DNA of 64,000 nucleotides, taken from Devosia sp. A8/3-2. GTDB taxonomy: Bacteria > Pseudomonadota > Alphaproteobacteria > Rhizobiales > Devosiaceae. Of the stretch, positions 28,591 through 38,290 are shown in pieces (positions within the stretch are counted from its first letter, which is position 1; every line of letters starts with the position of its first letter). The notes beneath the pieces were generated by a model. The model did no database searches. It was not told the origin of the DNA and worked only from the letters and a program-made list of their open reading frames with translations. A program made the translations under genes and the position numbers. The stretch is taken from contig CP104974.1 in assembly GCA_025452255.1 (NCBI GenBank), positions 62,001-126,000 on the forward strand. The letters run 5' to 3'.

Positions 28591-29153
28591 GTGAACAAAC
28601 AAGCAGTGATTATTGGCGTTGCGGTAGTTTTGGGGCTGGCGACGAGCAGCGCGCAGGCGGCCCGCATCCATGGCGAGGCAGCGGCGGCACTGAGCGAGAC
28701 CGATACTTACGCGCTCAGAAACAGCGGCGGCGGCCTGCAAGGATGAAGATTTTAGCGCGCTGATGGGCGCCATGGCGATTTCCGATGCGGTGCGCCTCAA
28801 ATATAGCGCGCCGGAAATCACTGTGGTGAAAGACAGGGCGACGAGCACCGTGGCGAGCGAGGACTATGCCGATTTTCCGATCGGCATGATGGATTATTAT
28901 TGGGTCAGCCGCGCCTCGATGCAGGCACGGGATAGCAATCCGGATGTCGAGCTGGAATATCTGGATATGGAATTCAACCAGAGCCGAGCCAATCAATGGG
29001 CGGTGGATTGGCAGCATGTGCGCTTTGACGGCAATTCGGAGGGGGAGACGATCAGGGGAGATCGTGGAGCGATTTGGGCAGCTCGGGGTGTTGAGTTTTG
29101 AGCCGTTTGATGGGTGCTGGCGGTTGATTGAGGATTATCGCGGGCAGAGTTGA
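28591..29153 (+). CDS. Hypothetical secreted protein
   Basis: Not recognised. GTG start 28591 gives a signal peptide (MNKQAVIIGVAVVLGLATSS, cleavage near AQA-A). After a break near 28720 the mature part continues ACKDEDFSALMGAMAISD, then DFPIGMMDYYWVSRASMQ and ELEYLDMEFNQSRANQWAV; a second break near 29055 leads to an end LRIEDYRGQS-like, reading CWRLIEDYRGQS. About 185 residues, probably periplasmic. Alone between dapD and pheA. Confidence 0.5.
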
Positions 29154-29180
29154 GGCCCGACGAGTCTGCTGCGAGATCGG

Positions 29181-29224
29181 AGTATCCCCTCCTAGCTCCC
29201 CTGATAGGAGGAGGCTAGGAGGTA
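29181..29224. repeat. Palindromic element, copy 1 (CCCCTCCTAG family)
   Basis: AGTATCCCCTCCTAGCTCCC pairs with GGAGGAGGCTAGGAGGTAT around a short centre (CTGATA). A longer relative lies at 50653-50775. It separates the convergent stops of the secreted protein and pheA and may act as a terminator in both directions. Confidence 0.65.
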
Positions 29225-29237
29225 TGCGCCAAAAAAA

Positions 29238-30061
29238 CTATTTCAATTCGTTCTTGGGATAGACGCCGAGCACGCGGAAATAATCGGTGAAGAAGCCCAA
29301 TTCCTCAAAAGCATGCTGCACGCCCGCGTCGGAGGGGTGCCCCTCGATATCGGCATAGAATTGGGTGGCGGTGAAGGCGCCGCCGACCATGTAACTTTCG
29401 AGCTTGGTCATATTGATGCCATTGGTCGCAAAGCCGCCCATGGCCTTGTAAAGCGCGGCGGGCACGTTGCGGACGCGGAAGACGAAAGTGGTTTTAACGT
29501 CGCCGGGCGCGGCCTCTTTCTGCTCGCGCGAGAGCACGAGGAAGCGGGTGGTATTGTGCTCGGCATCCTCGATATTGGAGGCCAGCACGTTGAGGCCATA
29601 AATCTGCCCGGCAAAGCGGGAGGCGATGGCGGCGACGGATTTATCGGCCTTTTCCACGACTTCGCGGGCCGAGCCGGCCGTATCCACCGCGTTGATGGTG
29701 CGGAAGCCGTGATCAGAGATGAATTTGCGGCATTGGCCGAGCGCGACCGAGAGCGACTGCACCGCTTTGATATCGTCCAGCGTAGCGCCGGGCACCGCGA
29801 GCAGGTTCATCTCGACGCGCAGATAGGTCTCGCCGATGATGAAAAGGCCGCTTTCGGGCAGCAGGTGGTGAATATCGGTGATGCGGCCATAGAGCGAGTT
29901 TTCCACCGGCACCACGGCGAAATCAGCCTTGCCGTTCTGCACGGCAGCAATGGTTTCCTCGAAGGTCACGCAGCCGATCACCTCGTCATGGGGGAAGACA
30001 TTGGCGGCGGCGGCGTGGCTGAAGGCGCCCGGCTCACCCCGGAAGGCGATCTTTTCGTCAT
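29238..30061 (-). CDS. pheA: Prephenate dehydratase
   Basis: Converts prephenate to phenylpyruvate in phenylalanine synthesis; about 274 residues. Catalytic domain motifs: FEETIAAVQNGKADFAVVP, PVENSLYGRITDIHHLL, and the TRF motif HNTTRFLVLSR with the essential Thr. A C-terminal ACT domain (TTFVFRVRNVPAALYKAM, then NMTKLESYMVGG with the ESRP-like ESY) should bind phenylalanine for feedback control. The start lies at ATG 30061; one A missing from ATGACGAAAAGATC breaks the frame after a few codons, and repairing it gives MTKKIAFRGEPGAFSHAAA. Divergent from the cytochrome gene across 258 bases. Confidence 0.92.
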
Positions 30062-30319
30062 GACACTGTCCGTAGGTCTATCGGCTGATGGCTTTTGAAC
30101 CCGGGCGGATCGGGTGTCAATTCGCCGGAGGCGGCATGACAGCCCAGAAGAGGGTGGAGGAATTGTCGCAACCGGGCTTTGCCCTGTTGCACCTAACGCC
30201 TTTTTGCGACTATCTTCCGCGCGTCGGGCCCGGCCGTTGAGGCGATTTCCTTTGGGATAATCGAAAGTTGAGCGGGGCACGGCTGACGTCCGCAGGGGAT
30301 GGACTGGCAGGAAGACCAA

Positions 30320-31159
30320 ATGAATTCGTTCGAGCTTAACAAGATCATGGGCGCCGTTCTGGGCACCCTGTTGTTTGTCATGGGTGTCGGTCTCGTTGCC
30401 GAAGCCATCTATCATCCCATCGAAGATCGCGGCCCGGGCTATGCCCTGCCCGAAGCCGAGCCGACCACGGCAGTGGCCGAAGCCGGTCCGGCCGAGCCGG
30501 AAGTGCCGTTGGGGACGCTGCTGGCCAGCGCCAGTGCCGAGCGCAGCGCGGCGGCGGCGCGGAAATGCCAGTCCTGCCACAATTTCGGCGAGGGCGAGCC
30601 CAACAAGACCGGTCCACACCTTTATGACATTGTTGGCCGTGCCGAAGGCAGCGTGCCTGACTTCGCCTATTCGGACGGGATGAAGGCGCACCATGATGCC
30701 GGCGACAGCTGGACCTATGAAAACCTCAACCACTTCCTGACCAGCCCGAAGGACTATGTCCCCGGCACCAAGATGAACTTTGCCGGCGTGCGCACCGCCG
30801 AGGAACGCGCCGACATCTCGGCCTATCTGCAGACGCTGTCAGCCAGCCCCGTGCCGTTCCCGGCCGCAGAAGAAGCAGCACCTGCTGCGGAAGAAGCGGC
30901 CCCTGCGGCTGAACCCGCTCCGGCGGCCGAGCCTGCCCCTGCGGCAGAGCCTGCCCCTGCGGCAGAGCCCGCTCCAGCTGCTGAACCTGCCCCTGCCGCA
31001 GAGCCAGCTCCTGCGGCGCCCCGAGCTGGAACGGCTGCAGAAACGCCCGAAACCACCCAGCCGGAGACGCCGGTAGAAGGCACGCCGACCACAACCGCGC
31101 CGCCGCCTGCCACGACGACTCCGGCTCCAACGACGGCTCCGGCGCCGGCCACGCCTTAG
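30320..31159 (+). CDS. cycM: Membrane-anchored c-type cytochrome (CycM-like) with Ala/Glu/Pro tail
   Basis: Membrane-bound cytochrome that, in rhizobial relatives, carries electrons from the bc1 complex to a terminal oxidase; 279 residues, intact. An uncleaved N-terminal helix (about 10-30) anchors a periplasmic domain with heme motif CQSCH (83-87) and axial-Met region GTKMNFAGV. The family normally ends soon after the heme domain; here about 95 further residues form a low-complexity tail with seven AEPAPA-type repeats (30894-31018) then Thr/Pro-rich sequence. ATG 30320 starts MNSFELNKIMGA. A terminator follows. Confidence 0.88.
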   Translation: MNSFELNKIMGAVLGTLLFVMGVGLVAEAIYHPIEDRGPGYALPEAEPTTAVAEAGPAEPEVPLGTLLASASAERSAAAARKCQSCHNFGEGEPNKTGPHLYDIVGRAEGSVPDFAYSDGMKAHHDAGDSWTYENLNHFLTSPKDYVPGTKMNFAGVRTAEERADISAYLQTLSASPVPFPAAEEAAPAAEEAAPAAEPAPAAEPAPAAEPAPAAEPAPAAEPAPAAEPAPAAPRAGTAAETPETTQPETPVEGTPTTTAPPPATTTPAPTTAPAPATP

Positions 31160-31186
31160 GCGGCCGCCTGCCGGCCAATCGATCGG

Positions 31187-31214
31187 GCCGCGCCAGATTC
31201 TGGCGCGGCTTTTT
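31187..31214 (+). terminator. Rho-independent terminator after cycM
   Basis: Perfect 9-base stem GCCGCGCCA / TGGCGCGGC (31187-31195, 31201-31209) with loop GATTC and a TTTTT run. It starts 28 bases after the stop and ends 23 bases before the next gene's ATG. Confidence 0.88.
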
Positions 31215-31236
31215 CATGTCAATGCAGGAGGCCAAG

Positions 31237-32176
31237 ATGCTGCTATTGCACCTTTCCGATGTCGACGAGGCGAGCTGGGCGGAAAAGCTGCGCGCGGCAC
31301 TGGCGCCCTATCCCGTGGTGCGGCAGAGCGAGGCCTTCTGACCCCCGGGATATTCGCTATATCTTTGTGTGGAAGCCCAAGCCGGCGGCGTTTGACGGGC
31401 TGACTAATCTCAAGGCCATTTTGTCGCTGGGGGCGGGCGTGGATGCGCTACTCAAGCATCCCGGGCTGCCGGATGTGCCAGTCGTGCGGTTTGTCGACGA
31501 GGATCTGAGCCAGCGCATGAGCGATTATGTGGTGGCCCATGTCACCATGCATCAGCGGCTCTATAGCCGGTTCCGCGCAGCGCAGCTTGCGCGACGTTGG
31601 GACCAGCTTTATCCCCCCGCCGCTTCGCAGACCGTGGTGGGCGTAATGGGCATGGGCGTATTGGGCCGGGATGCCGCCAACCGGCTCAAGCCGCAGGGTT
31701 TTGCGCTGCGCAGTTGGAGCCGCACGCCCAAAGCCATCGAAGGCGTGGAAGGCTTTGCGGGAGCCGACCAGTTCGACGCGTTCCTGGCAGGCACGGACAT
31801 TCTGGTCAATCTGCTGCCGCTGACGCCCGAGACCACGGGCATTCTCAATTACGAGACCTTTGCCAAGCTGCGGCGCGGCGGGCTCGAGGGTGGGCCGGTA
31901 ATCATCAATGCGGCGCAGGGCGGGCATCAGCGCGAGGCCGACATTGTGCGGGCGCTGGCCGACGGCACGCTGGGCGCGGCAAGCCTTGACGTGTTCGAAA
32001 CCGAGCCACTGCCTGCCGACAGCCCGCTCTGGGCGATCGAAAATTGCTACATCACCCCTCATATCGCGGCGATTTCCAGCGAAACCGCCGGGGTGGCCTA
32101 TTATGCGCGGATAATTGCCGAGCATGAAGCAGGCAAGCCATTGATCAATGTAGTGGATCGGACGCGCGGCTACTGA
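31237..32176 (+). CDS. D-2-hydroxyacid dehydrogenase (GhrA-like)
   Basis: NAD(P)H-dependent reductase of glyoxylate, hydroxypyruvate or similar 2-oxoacids; about 312 residues. N-terminal LLLHLSDVDEASWAEKL leads, after a break near 31340, to FVWKPKPAAFDGLTNLKA, the Rossmann glycine motif GVMGMGVLGRDAANRL, and the catalytic set: Arg in INAAQGGHQREADI, Glu in FETEPLPADSPLW, and His in ITPHIAAIS. ATG 31237 is chosen because AGGAGG lies 5 bases upstream; ATGs at 31216 and 31222 are in frame but lack this. Not linked to its neighbours. Confidence 0.85.
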
Positions 32177-32274
32177 CGCGATTGTTATCCGCTGGGCGGC
32201 CGGCGCCGGGTGGATTTGTTAAGCGCAACACGGTCTGGTGCCGTTCCCACATCGCACACAGCCAAGGGGGCCGG

Positions 32275-32950
32275 ATGAGCGACGCCACGCCGCAAAAGAT
32301 CAAGTTCTATGACCGCCTGAAATTGGCGACCAAGCACCAGCTGGCCGAGCCGATATTGGGGCTGCTGTGTTTCCTCGAAGCCAGCATATTGCCGATCTTT
32401 CCCGAAATCATGCTGGCGCCGATGATCATCGCCGACCGCAAACGGGCGTGGCGGCTGGCGACGATCTGCACGGTGACCTCGGTGGTGGGCGGGCTGGCCG
32501 GCTATGCGGTGGGCTATTTCCTGTTCGACACGGTGGGCCGCGCCATCATCGCCTTTTATGGCGCCGGGGACGGCTTTGCTTCGCTGATGCAGAGCTTTAA
32601 CGACAATGGTCCGCTGATGATCCTGATCGGCGCGATCTCGCCCATTCCCTACAAGGTGGTGACCATCACCAGCGGGGTGGCGGGCCTGGATCTATGGACA
32701 TTCATCTTCTACGGGCTGGTCGGACGGGCGGCGCTATTTTGTGCCCTGCAGGCTGTTCTATTTCTTTGGGCCCACCGCCAACCACTTCATCGAAAAGCAC
32801 AAGGCGCTGGCGGGCTGGGCCTTGGTGGCGCTGACTATTATCGGCTTTGCCGCAGCCCCACTGCTGTTCCCGAAATCGGGCGTGGCCGAGGTGGAAAGCG
32901 TGGTGGAGGCGATCGATCATACGCTGGGGGATTTGACGCCGGAGGGATAG
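32275..32950 (+). CDS. YqaA/DedA-type membrane protein
   Basis: Integral membrane protein of about 224 residues of the VTT-domain superfamily. Motifs: PILGLLCFLEASILPIFPEI, the helix-turn region LAPMIIADRKRAWRLA, GGLAGYAVGYFLFDTVG and PYKVVTITSGVAGLDLW. These resemble YqaA-type members, thought to act in lipid or membrane homeostasis; role here unknown. One frame break near 32748, after which it reads RLFYFFGPTANHFIEKHKAL. Its end meets the stop of the MarR-GNAT gene convergently. Confidence 0.78.
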
Positions 32951-32966
32951 TGCCACTGACGGTGCC

Positions 32967-33896
32967 CTAGGGCTTGAGCTGCAGCCGCCAATATTGACCG
33001 TTGAGGTCAGCACCGAAGGAGTGGTGAGGCTCTTCGCGTTCGAGGGTGAAGCCGGCGGCCCGGTAGATCTTGCGAGCGGCCGTAAGGCAGTCCTGAGTCC
33101 AGAGCAGGATGCTGGAATAGCCCGAGGCGCGGGAGAAGCGGATGGCTTCCTCGACGAGGCGCTTGCCGATGCCGTAGCCGCGGAAGGCGGGTTCGACATA
33201 GAGCATGCGCAATTGGGCCGTGGCGGGATCGGTGGCTGAGGGGACGATGAAGAGCGAGCCAGCCACCTGCCCGGCCATTTCGGCGACCCAGAGCGATTTG
33301 GGCGGCGTGACGGGCGCCGCTTCGTACTCGGAATAGATGCGGGCGATCAGTGCCTCGAACTCACCATTCCAGCCTTGCTCGAGGTGATAGAGCAGACCAC
33401 GGCGATGCACGAGCCAACCCAGTTCGCCGACGCGGTGGGGGCGCAGGACCAGCGGCTCATCGTCGGGTTCGCCAAGCAGCGATTGGATACGCCGCATGGC
33501 ATCGAGCAGGTCGCGGCGGCCGAACTCGTCCAGGGGCTCGAGCAAGCCGCTGGCAATGGCGGCATCGCTCATTTCGTTGAAGCGACGATAGACCGCGTCG
33601 CCTTCGGGGGTTAGGGCCAAGGGCGAAGAGCGCTTGTCGGTAGTCCGGGGCAGCACGGCGACGACGCCTTGATCGACGAGCTTCAATGTTAGGCGACTCA
33701 TCTGGCCGCGATCCATGTCGAGAGTGTCGGCTATGACCGCCGCCGAGGCGTGACCTCGTTTGCCCAGCTCGTAAATCACCCCGGCTTCGGCCAAGCCATA
33801 AGGGCTCTTATGCATGCCCTCTTCGAGCAGGCCGATCACGCGGGTGTAAAAGCGATTGAAGGCGCGAACCTCCACGATATCGGCACTGACGGACAT
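32967..33896 (-). CDS. MarR-family regulator fused to GNAT acetyltransferase
   Basis: 309 residues, intact. Residues 1-150 form a MarR winged helix (FNRFYTRVIGLLEEGMHKS, then VIADTLDMDRGQMSRLTLKL as recognition helix and DKRSSPLALTPEG as wing). Residues 150-309 are a GNAT domain with LRMLYVEPAFRGYGIGKRL as the acetyl-CoA motif A and AARKIYRAAGFTL as motif B. Such fusions are a recognised bacterial architecture; ligand and acetyl target are unknown. Start ATG 33896. A palindromic operator candidate lies 31-58 bases upstream, so autoregulation is likely. It follows the aminopeptidase gene on the same strand by 54 bases. Confidence 0.88.
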   Translation of the reverse strand: MSVSADIVEVRAFNRFYTRVIGLLEEGMHKSPYGLAEAGVIYELGKRGHASAAVIADTLDMDRGQMSRLTLKLVDQGVVAVLPRTTDKRSSPLALTPEGDAVYRRFNEMSDAAIASGLLEPLDEFGRRDLLDAMRRIQSLLGEPDDEPLVLRPHRVGELGWLVHRRGLLYHLEQGWNGEFEALIARIYSEYEAAPVTPPKSLWVAEMAGQVAGSLFIVPSATDPATAQLRMLYVEPAFRGYGIGKRLVEEAIRFSRASGYSSILLWTQDCLTAARKIYRAAGFTLEREEPHHSFGADLNGQYWRLQLKP

Positions 33897-33926
33897 GTTT
33901 TAGCCCCTGCTGATTATTGATACAAT

Positions 33927-33954
33927 CAACTATATAGTTGCCAAAGTCAACTAT
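33927..33954. promoter_or_regulatory. Candidate operator of the MarR-GNAT gene
   Basis: A perfect 14-base palindrome CAACTATATAGTTG (33927-33940) and a further half-site CAACTAT (33948-33954) lie 31 bases upstream of the start codon. The region is markedly AT-rich in a GC-rich neighbourhood. MarR dimers typically bind such inverted repeats and repress their own gene. The half-site overlaps the stop codon of the aminopeptidase gene. Confidence 0.6.
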
Positions 33955-35302
33955 TTTGCAGGGTAGCGCTGCTTGAGCACATCATAGACAGCGCGGATGC
34001 CGTGATCGGTGCCGCCTTGGGGGCGACCGGGACGGGCTTCAGGGGCCCGAGCCATAATGTCGAGGTGAACCCGGGCCTTGGCCTTGCTGACGAAACGCCG
34101 CATGAACAGGGCGGCAGTAATCGAGCCGGCAAAGCCGCCGCTGCCGGCATTGTTCACATCGGCTATCTTGGACGACATCATGCCGTCATAGGGCGACCAC
34201 AGCGGCATCTGCCAGAGCGGATCGTCGGCGCGCAGGCCCGCGGCCATGAGGTCGCGGGCCGGGGCGTCGTCAGTGGAATAGAGCGCGGGCAATTCGGGGC
34301 CGAGTGCCACACGGGCGGCGCCGGTGAGGGTGGCCATGTCCACGATTAGCTCGGGGCTTTCCTCATCGGCCAGAGCCAGCGCATCGGCCAAGATCAGCCG
34401 GCCTTCCGCATCGGTATTGCCGATTTCGACGGTGAGACCCTTGCGGGACGTGAGCACATCGCCGGGGCGGAAGGAATTGCCGGCAATGGCATTTTCCACG
34501 ATGGGAATGAGCACACGCAGGCGCACGGCAAGGCCGGCCGAAACAATGGCATGGGCCAAGCCCAGTACGTTCGCGGCGCCGCCCATGTCTTTTTCATCAG
34601 CAGCATGCCGGTGGCGGATTTGATGTCGAGCCCGCCGGTATCGAAAGTGACGCCCTTGCCCACCAGCGTCACCTTGGGGTCGGTGTCGCGGCCCCAGCTC
34701 AGATCGAGCAAGCGGGGCGCTCGGGGCGCGGCGCGACCCACGGCGTGGATCATCGGGAAATTGGCGGCGAGCAAGTCATCGCCGACAATGGACGAAACGC
34801 TCATGCCCTGGGTGGTGGCGAAGTCGCGGATGGCGGCTTCGAAGGCGTCGGGGCCCAGATCGTTGGTAGGCGTATTGACTAGATCGCGGGCGAGCGTGGC
34901 GGCCTCGACGAGCCGGTCGATCTCGGCCGTGTCGGCGCCAGCGGGTGGCGTGAGATTTGGCGCGGGTTCGGCCTTGCGATAACGGGTGAAGCGGTAGGCG
35001 CCGAGGCGAAAGCCGACCACGGCCAAAACCGGGTCACCATAAGCGCCCTCAAGGTGATAGTCGCCGCCGGGCAAGGTCGCGCCGGCCGGGCCCATGACCA
35101 GCGCAGCGCGATTGGCTGCTTCGCCAGTGCCGAAGAGATAGCCGATCACCGCGCCATCATCACCCGGCAGCGCCAGCAAGCGCCCACGCTGGCCAGAAAA
35201 GCCGTTGGCCGCCGCCCGGGCAAGGCGCGTTGGCGAGAGGCTTGCCGCATCGATCCGTCCTTCTTCGACAACGATGACGGGCAATGATTGGGCTTGCGAC
35301 AT
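33951..35302 (-). CDS. Leucyl aminopeptidase family protein (M17)
   Basis: Di-zinc exopeptidase of about 450 residues. The M17 signature NTDAEGRLILADAL is complete; other metal and catalytic motifs are VGKGVTFDTGGLDIKSATGM (with Lys and Asp) and the MATLTGAARVALGPELPAL block. The N-terminal domain is short and divergent, as in PepB-like members of this order. One frame break near 34590, just after MLLMKK. Start ATG 35302 (MSQAQSLPVIV). Confidence 0.86.
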
Positions 35303-35445
35303 GGTGGGCTCCGGCAGGGATTTTATGGCAGCATTTGTAGCGGGCGGGCACGGCGCTCACAACGGCCGAAATACCGCTTTAACGGGCTGTTAGGGTTAAT
35401 GATTTATTTCTCGAGGCGGGCGAGACTGCCCGAGGAGTGCCTAGC

Positions 35446-36208
35446 GTGCTGTCGTCATTGTGCCCCTTGTTCAAGCCCTTGCGCATCGCGCTGCTTGCTG
35501 GCGCGGCCATGGTGGCGATTTCGGCCTGCGCCGCTACCCGGGCTCCTGCGTCGGCACAGGGCTATGCAGCGGGGCAGCCGCAACTGGGCATTGCCGAGCT
35601 CACGGCGCGCTATCGCGCCAATCCTAAGGACAAGGCCACCATTATCCACTATGCCGCCGCGTTGCGCTGCGGGGCAAAGCGGGCAGGCAGTGGCAGCGCT
35701 CGAACAGGGCGTCGGTCATTATCCCAATGACCCCGATATCGTGGTGGCCTATGCCAAGGCGCTGACTGCCGATGGGCGGTTTGAACAATCACTGGGCGTG
35801 CTGGATCGTGTAATCCGGCCGGATGCGCCGGATTGGAATGCGCTCTTAGTCAAAGGGGCGGCGCTGGACCAATTGGGCCGCAATGCCGAGGCGCGACAGG
35901 TCTATGGTCAGGCACTGGTCATGGCGCCGGGCGAGGCCTCGATCGAGGCCAATTTTGGCCTGTCCTATGCCATGACCAATGAGCTCGGCGCGGCCGAACA
36001 ACATTTGCGTCGGGCGGTGCAGATGCCGGGAGCGACCAGCAAGATACGGCAGAATCTGGCGCTGATCGTGGGCCTGCAGGGCCGGTTCGATGAAGCGCGC
36101 AAGCTCTATGCCGCCGAATTGCCGCCCGACCGGGTCGAGAGCAACATGGCCTATGTGCGCTCGATGCTGACGCAGCAGAACCGTTGGGACACGGTTGCGA
36201 AGAGCTAA
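35446..36208 (+). CDS. tadD: TadD-like TPR lipoprotein of the Flp pilus locus
   Basis: Outer-membrane lipoprotein candidate of about 254 residues: lipobox VAISAC at about residue 26, then tetratricopeptide repeats (ALEQGVGHYPNDPDIVVAYA, GAALDQLGRNAEARQVYGQAL, FGLSYAMTNELGAAEQHL). TadD-type proteins assist Flp pilus assembly. GTG 35446 is preferred because GAGGAG lies about 9 bases upstream; GTG 35437 is too close. Break near 35672. Its end overlaps the end of tadC on the opposite strand. Confidence 0.8.
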
Positions 36209-37296
36209 TCTGAGCAGCCAGAAAGAGCGTGCAGATCGGGCTTTTTCTCCACGGGCAAGATGGTGCCCGACCCTCTACATCGCCTAGCCCATGCCCCCGC
36301 TTGCAGCGCCGCAGGGCCAAAAATCTTGATGGCGGCGGGGGCCAGAATGACGATGAACAGCACCGGCAGGAAGAACAGGATGAGCGGCACGGTCAGCTTG
36401 GGCGGCAGGGAGGCGGCTTTCTTTTCGGCTTCCATCATGCGCGCTTCGCGGCCCTCTTCGGCCATGACGCGCAGGGCCTGACCGACGGAGGTGCCGTAGC
36501 GGTCGGCTCGGATCAGCGCGGTCATCACCGAGCGCACATTGTCCAGCCCGATGCGGCGGCCCAGATTGTCATAGGCGCGGGTGCGGTCTTCGAGGAAGGA
36601 CAGCTCGGCCGTCGTCAAGGTCAGCTCTTCGGCCAGTTCGGCGCTTTGCTGGCCGATTTCCCGGCGACGCGCTTGAAGGCGTGCTCCATCGACATGCCGG
36701 CCTCAACGCAAAGCAGCAGCAGATCGAGGCAATCGGGCCGAGCGCGGCGAATGGAGAATTGGCGTTTGCTGGTGGTGTTCTTGAGCAGGAGAATGGGCAG
36801 GTACAGACCGACGATGCCGGCGCCAATGGCATAGACCAGATTGAGATAGAGCGGACGGCCGCCCGGCGCGAGTACCATCAGATAGAGCGCGGCAAACACG
36901 AAGATGCCGAGCGGGGTGGCAAGGCGCATGAACAGGAACGTCGTCAGATGCCCCTGCCCGCGGAAGCCGGCCATGGCGAGCTTGTCGACGGTCGCATCGT
37001 CCTGGAACGCCTTTTGAGGTCGAAGCGTTCGACCACCTTTTCATATAGGACTTGGTCTCGCCGGCTCGCCTGATGGTGCCGCGCCCTTCCCCACCATTGG
37101 AGGCGAGGCCCCGCAACCGTGCCATTTCCTCGGCACGCATCTTGTCGCGTTCCAAAGCAACCCGGCGAATGCGCGTCTTCATTTCCGATTTGACAATGAA
37201 GGACGAGCCGAAGGTGTAGACGATGGCGGCTGCGGAAATGGCTGCCAGAATGGCGATGAGCGATTCCCGCTGGGTCAGCATTTCGACGATGTCCAT
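36205..37296 (-). CDS. tadC: Type II secretion F domain protein TadC
   Basis: Inner-membrane platform protein of the Tad pilus, about 330 residues. N-terminal helix AAISAAAIVYTFGSSFIV, a basic linker, helices FGIFVFAALYLMVLAP-like (LGIFVFAALYLMVLAP), then the GspF domain RARPDCLDLLLLCVEAGMS and SVMTALIRADRYGTSVGQAL, and the final helix LFFLPVLFIVIL-like (ILFFLPVLFIVIL). Frame breaks near 37010 and 36635. The C-terminal 40 residues after FGPAALQAG are longer than normal, so a further break near the end is possible. Confidence 0.85.
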
Positions 37297-37313
37297 GACG
37301 TGCTCCCCAACGC

Positions 37314-38286
37314 TCAGAAGTCGAATTTGACCATGCGTTTCATGACAAAAATACCCGCGGAGAGCATGATCGCGCCAATGCCCAGCCAGATATGGCCCAG
37401 TGACGTGGTGACCAGCGGCTCAAGATAGCGGGGCGACACCACACTAACCAGAATCCCCACCACGAAAGGGAGCGAACCGATAATGCCGGCAGAGGCTTTG
37501 GCCTCGGACGACATTGCCTTGACCTTCTGTTTCATCTTCTTGCGGTTGCGCAGTACGCGCCAGATTGCCCAGGGCCTCGCTGAGATTGCCGCCAGCTTGT
37601 TGCTGGACGGTGATGACCACGACGAAGAAATTGACCTCGGGCAATGGTACCCGGTCGAGCAGCACCTGCACCGCCTCGGTCATGGACATGCCGAAGGCCT
37701 GCTGATCGAGCACACGGGCGAATTCGGATTTGACCGGGTCCTTGGCATCCTTGGCAACGACACGGATGGAATCGTTGAGCGGCAGGCCGGTCTTGACGCC
37801 GCGCACGATAGCTTCGACGGCATTGGGCAATTCGTCGAGGAACAGGTCCTGATATTTGCGGCGCTTGCGGCTGACATAGAAGCGCGGCGCCAGATAAGCG
37901 GCGGCGACGGCAAAGATGGCGGCGAAGTAGAATGGCACCTGCACCAGCACCAAGAGAACGAAGAGCACGACACCCGGGATGATGCTGTTGCGGATGAAGG
38001 CGGCGGGTTTGATGGTCATGCCGGCCTGGAACAGCAGTTGGGAAAGAGTGAGACGCTTTTTGGCGTTGAGCGCGTCGGTCTGAGTCTTGAGCACCTGCTG
38101 CACGCTTTTGCGGCGTTGATCGCGGGTGCGCGCCGCGTCCACTTCGAGACGATTGACCCGCAGATCACCCTGGAAGGCCTTGCGCCGTTTGTCCGCAGTG
38201 CTGTCGCCCAGCGCCGAGGGGACCAGGGCGAAGCCGGCAGCGCCGACGGCGACCATGGCCGGGATGATGAGCAGGAGCGTGGTCAT
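37314..38286 (-). CDS. tadB: Type II secretion F domain protein TadB
   Basis: Second inner-membrane platform protein of the Tad pilus, about 323 residues. N-terminal helices MTTLLLIIPAMVAVGAAGFAL (first 20: MTTLLLIIPAMVAVGAAGFA) and GVVLFVLLVLVQVPFYF; GspF domain with FLDELPNAVEAIVRGVKTG and FVVVITVQQQAGGNLSEAL; last helices SLPFVVGILVSVVSP and IWLGIGAIMLSAGIFVMK. Break near 37548. Start ATG 38286 directly after cpaF. Pairs with TadC. Confidence 0.88.
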
Positions 38287-38290
38287 GGTC

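Noticed and set aside
30894..31018. CRISPR-like or minisatellite repeat
   Set aside because: The repeats are in frame within a cytochrome gene and have no spacers; they encode a low-complexity protein tail.
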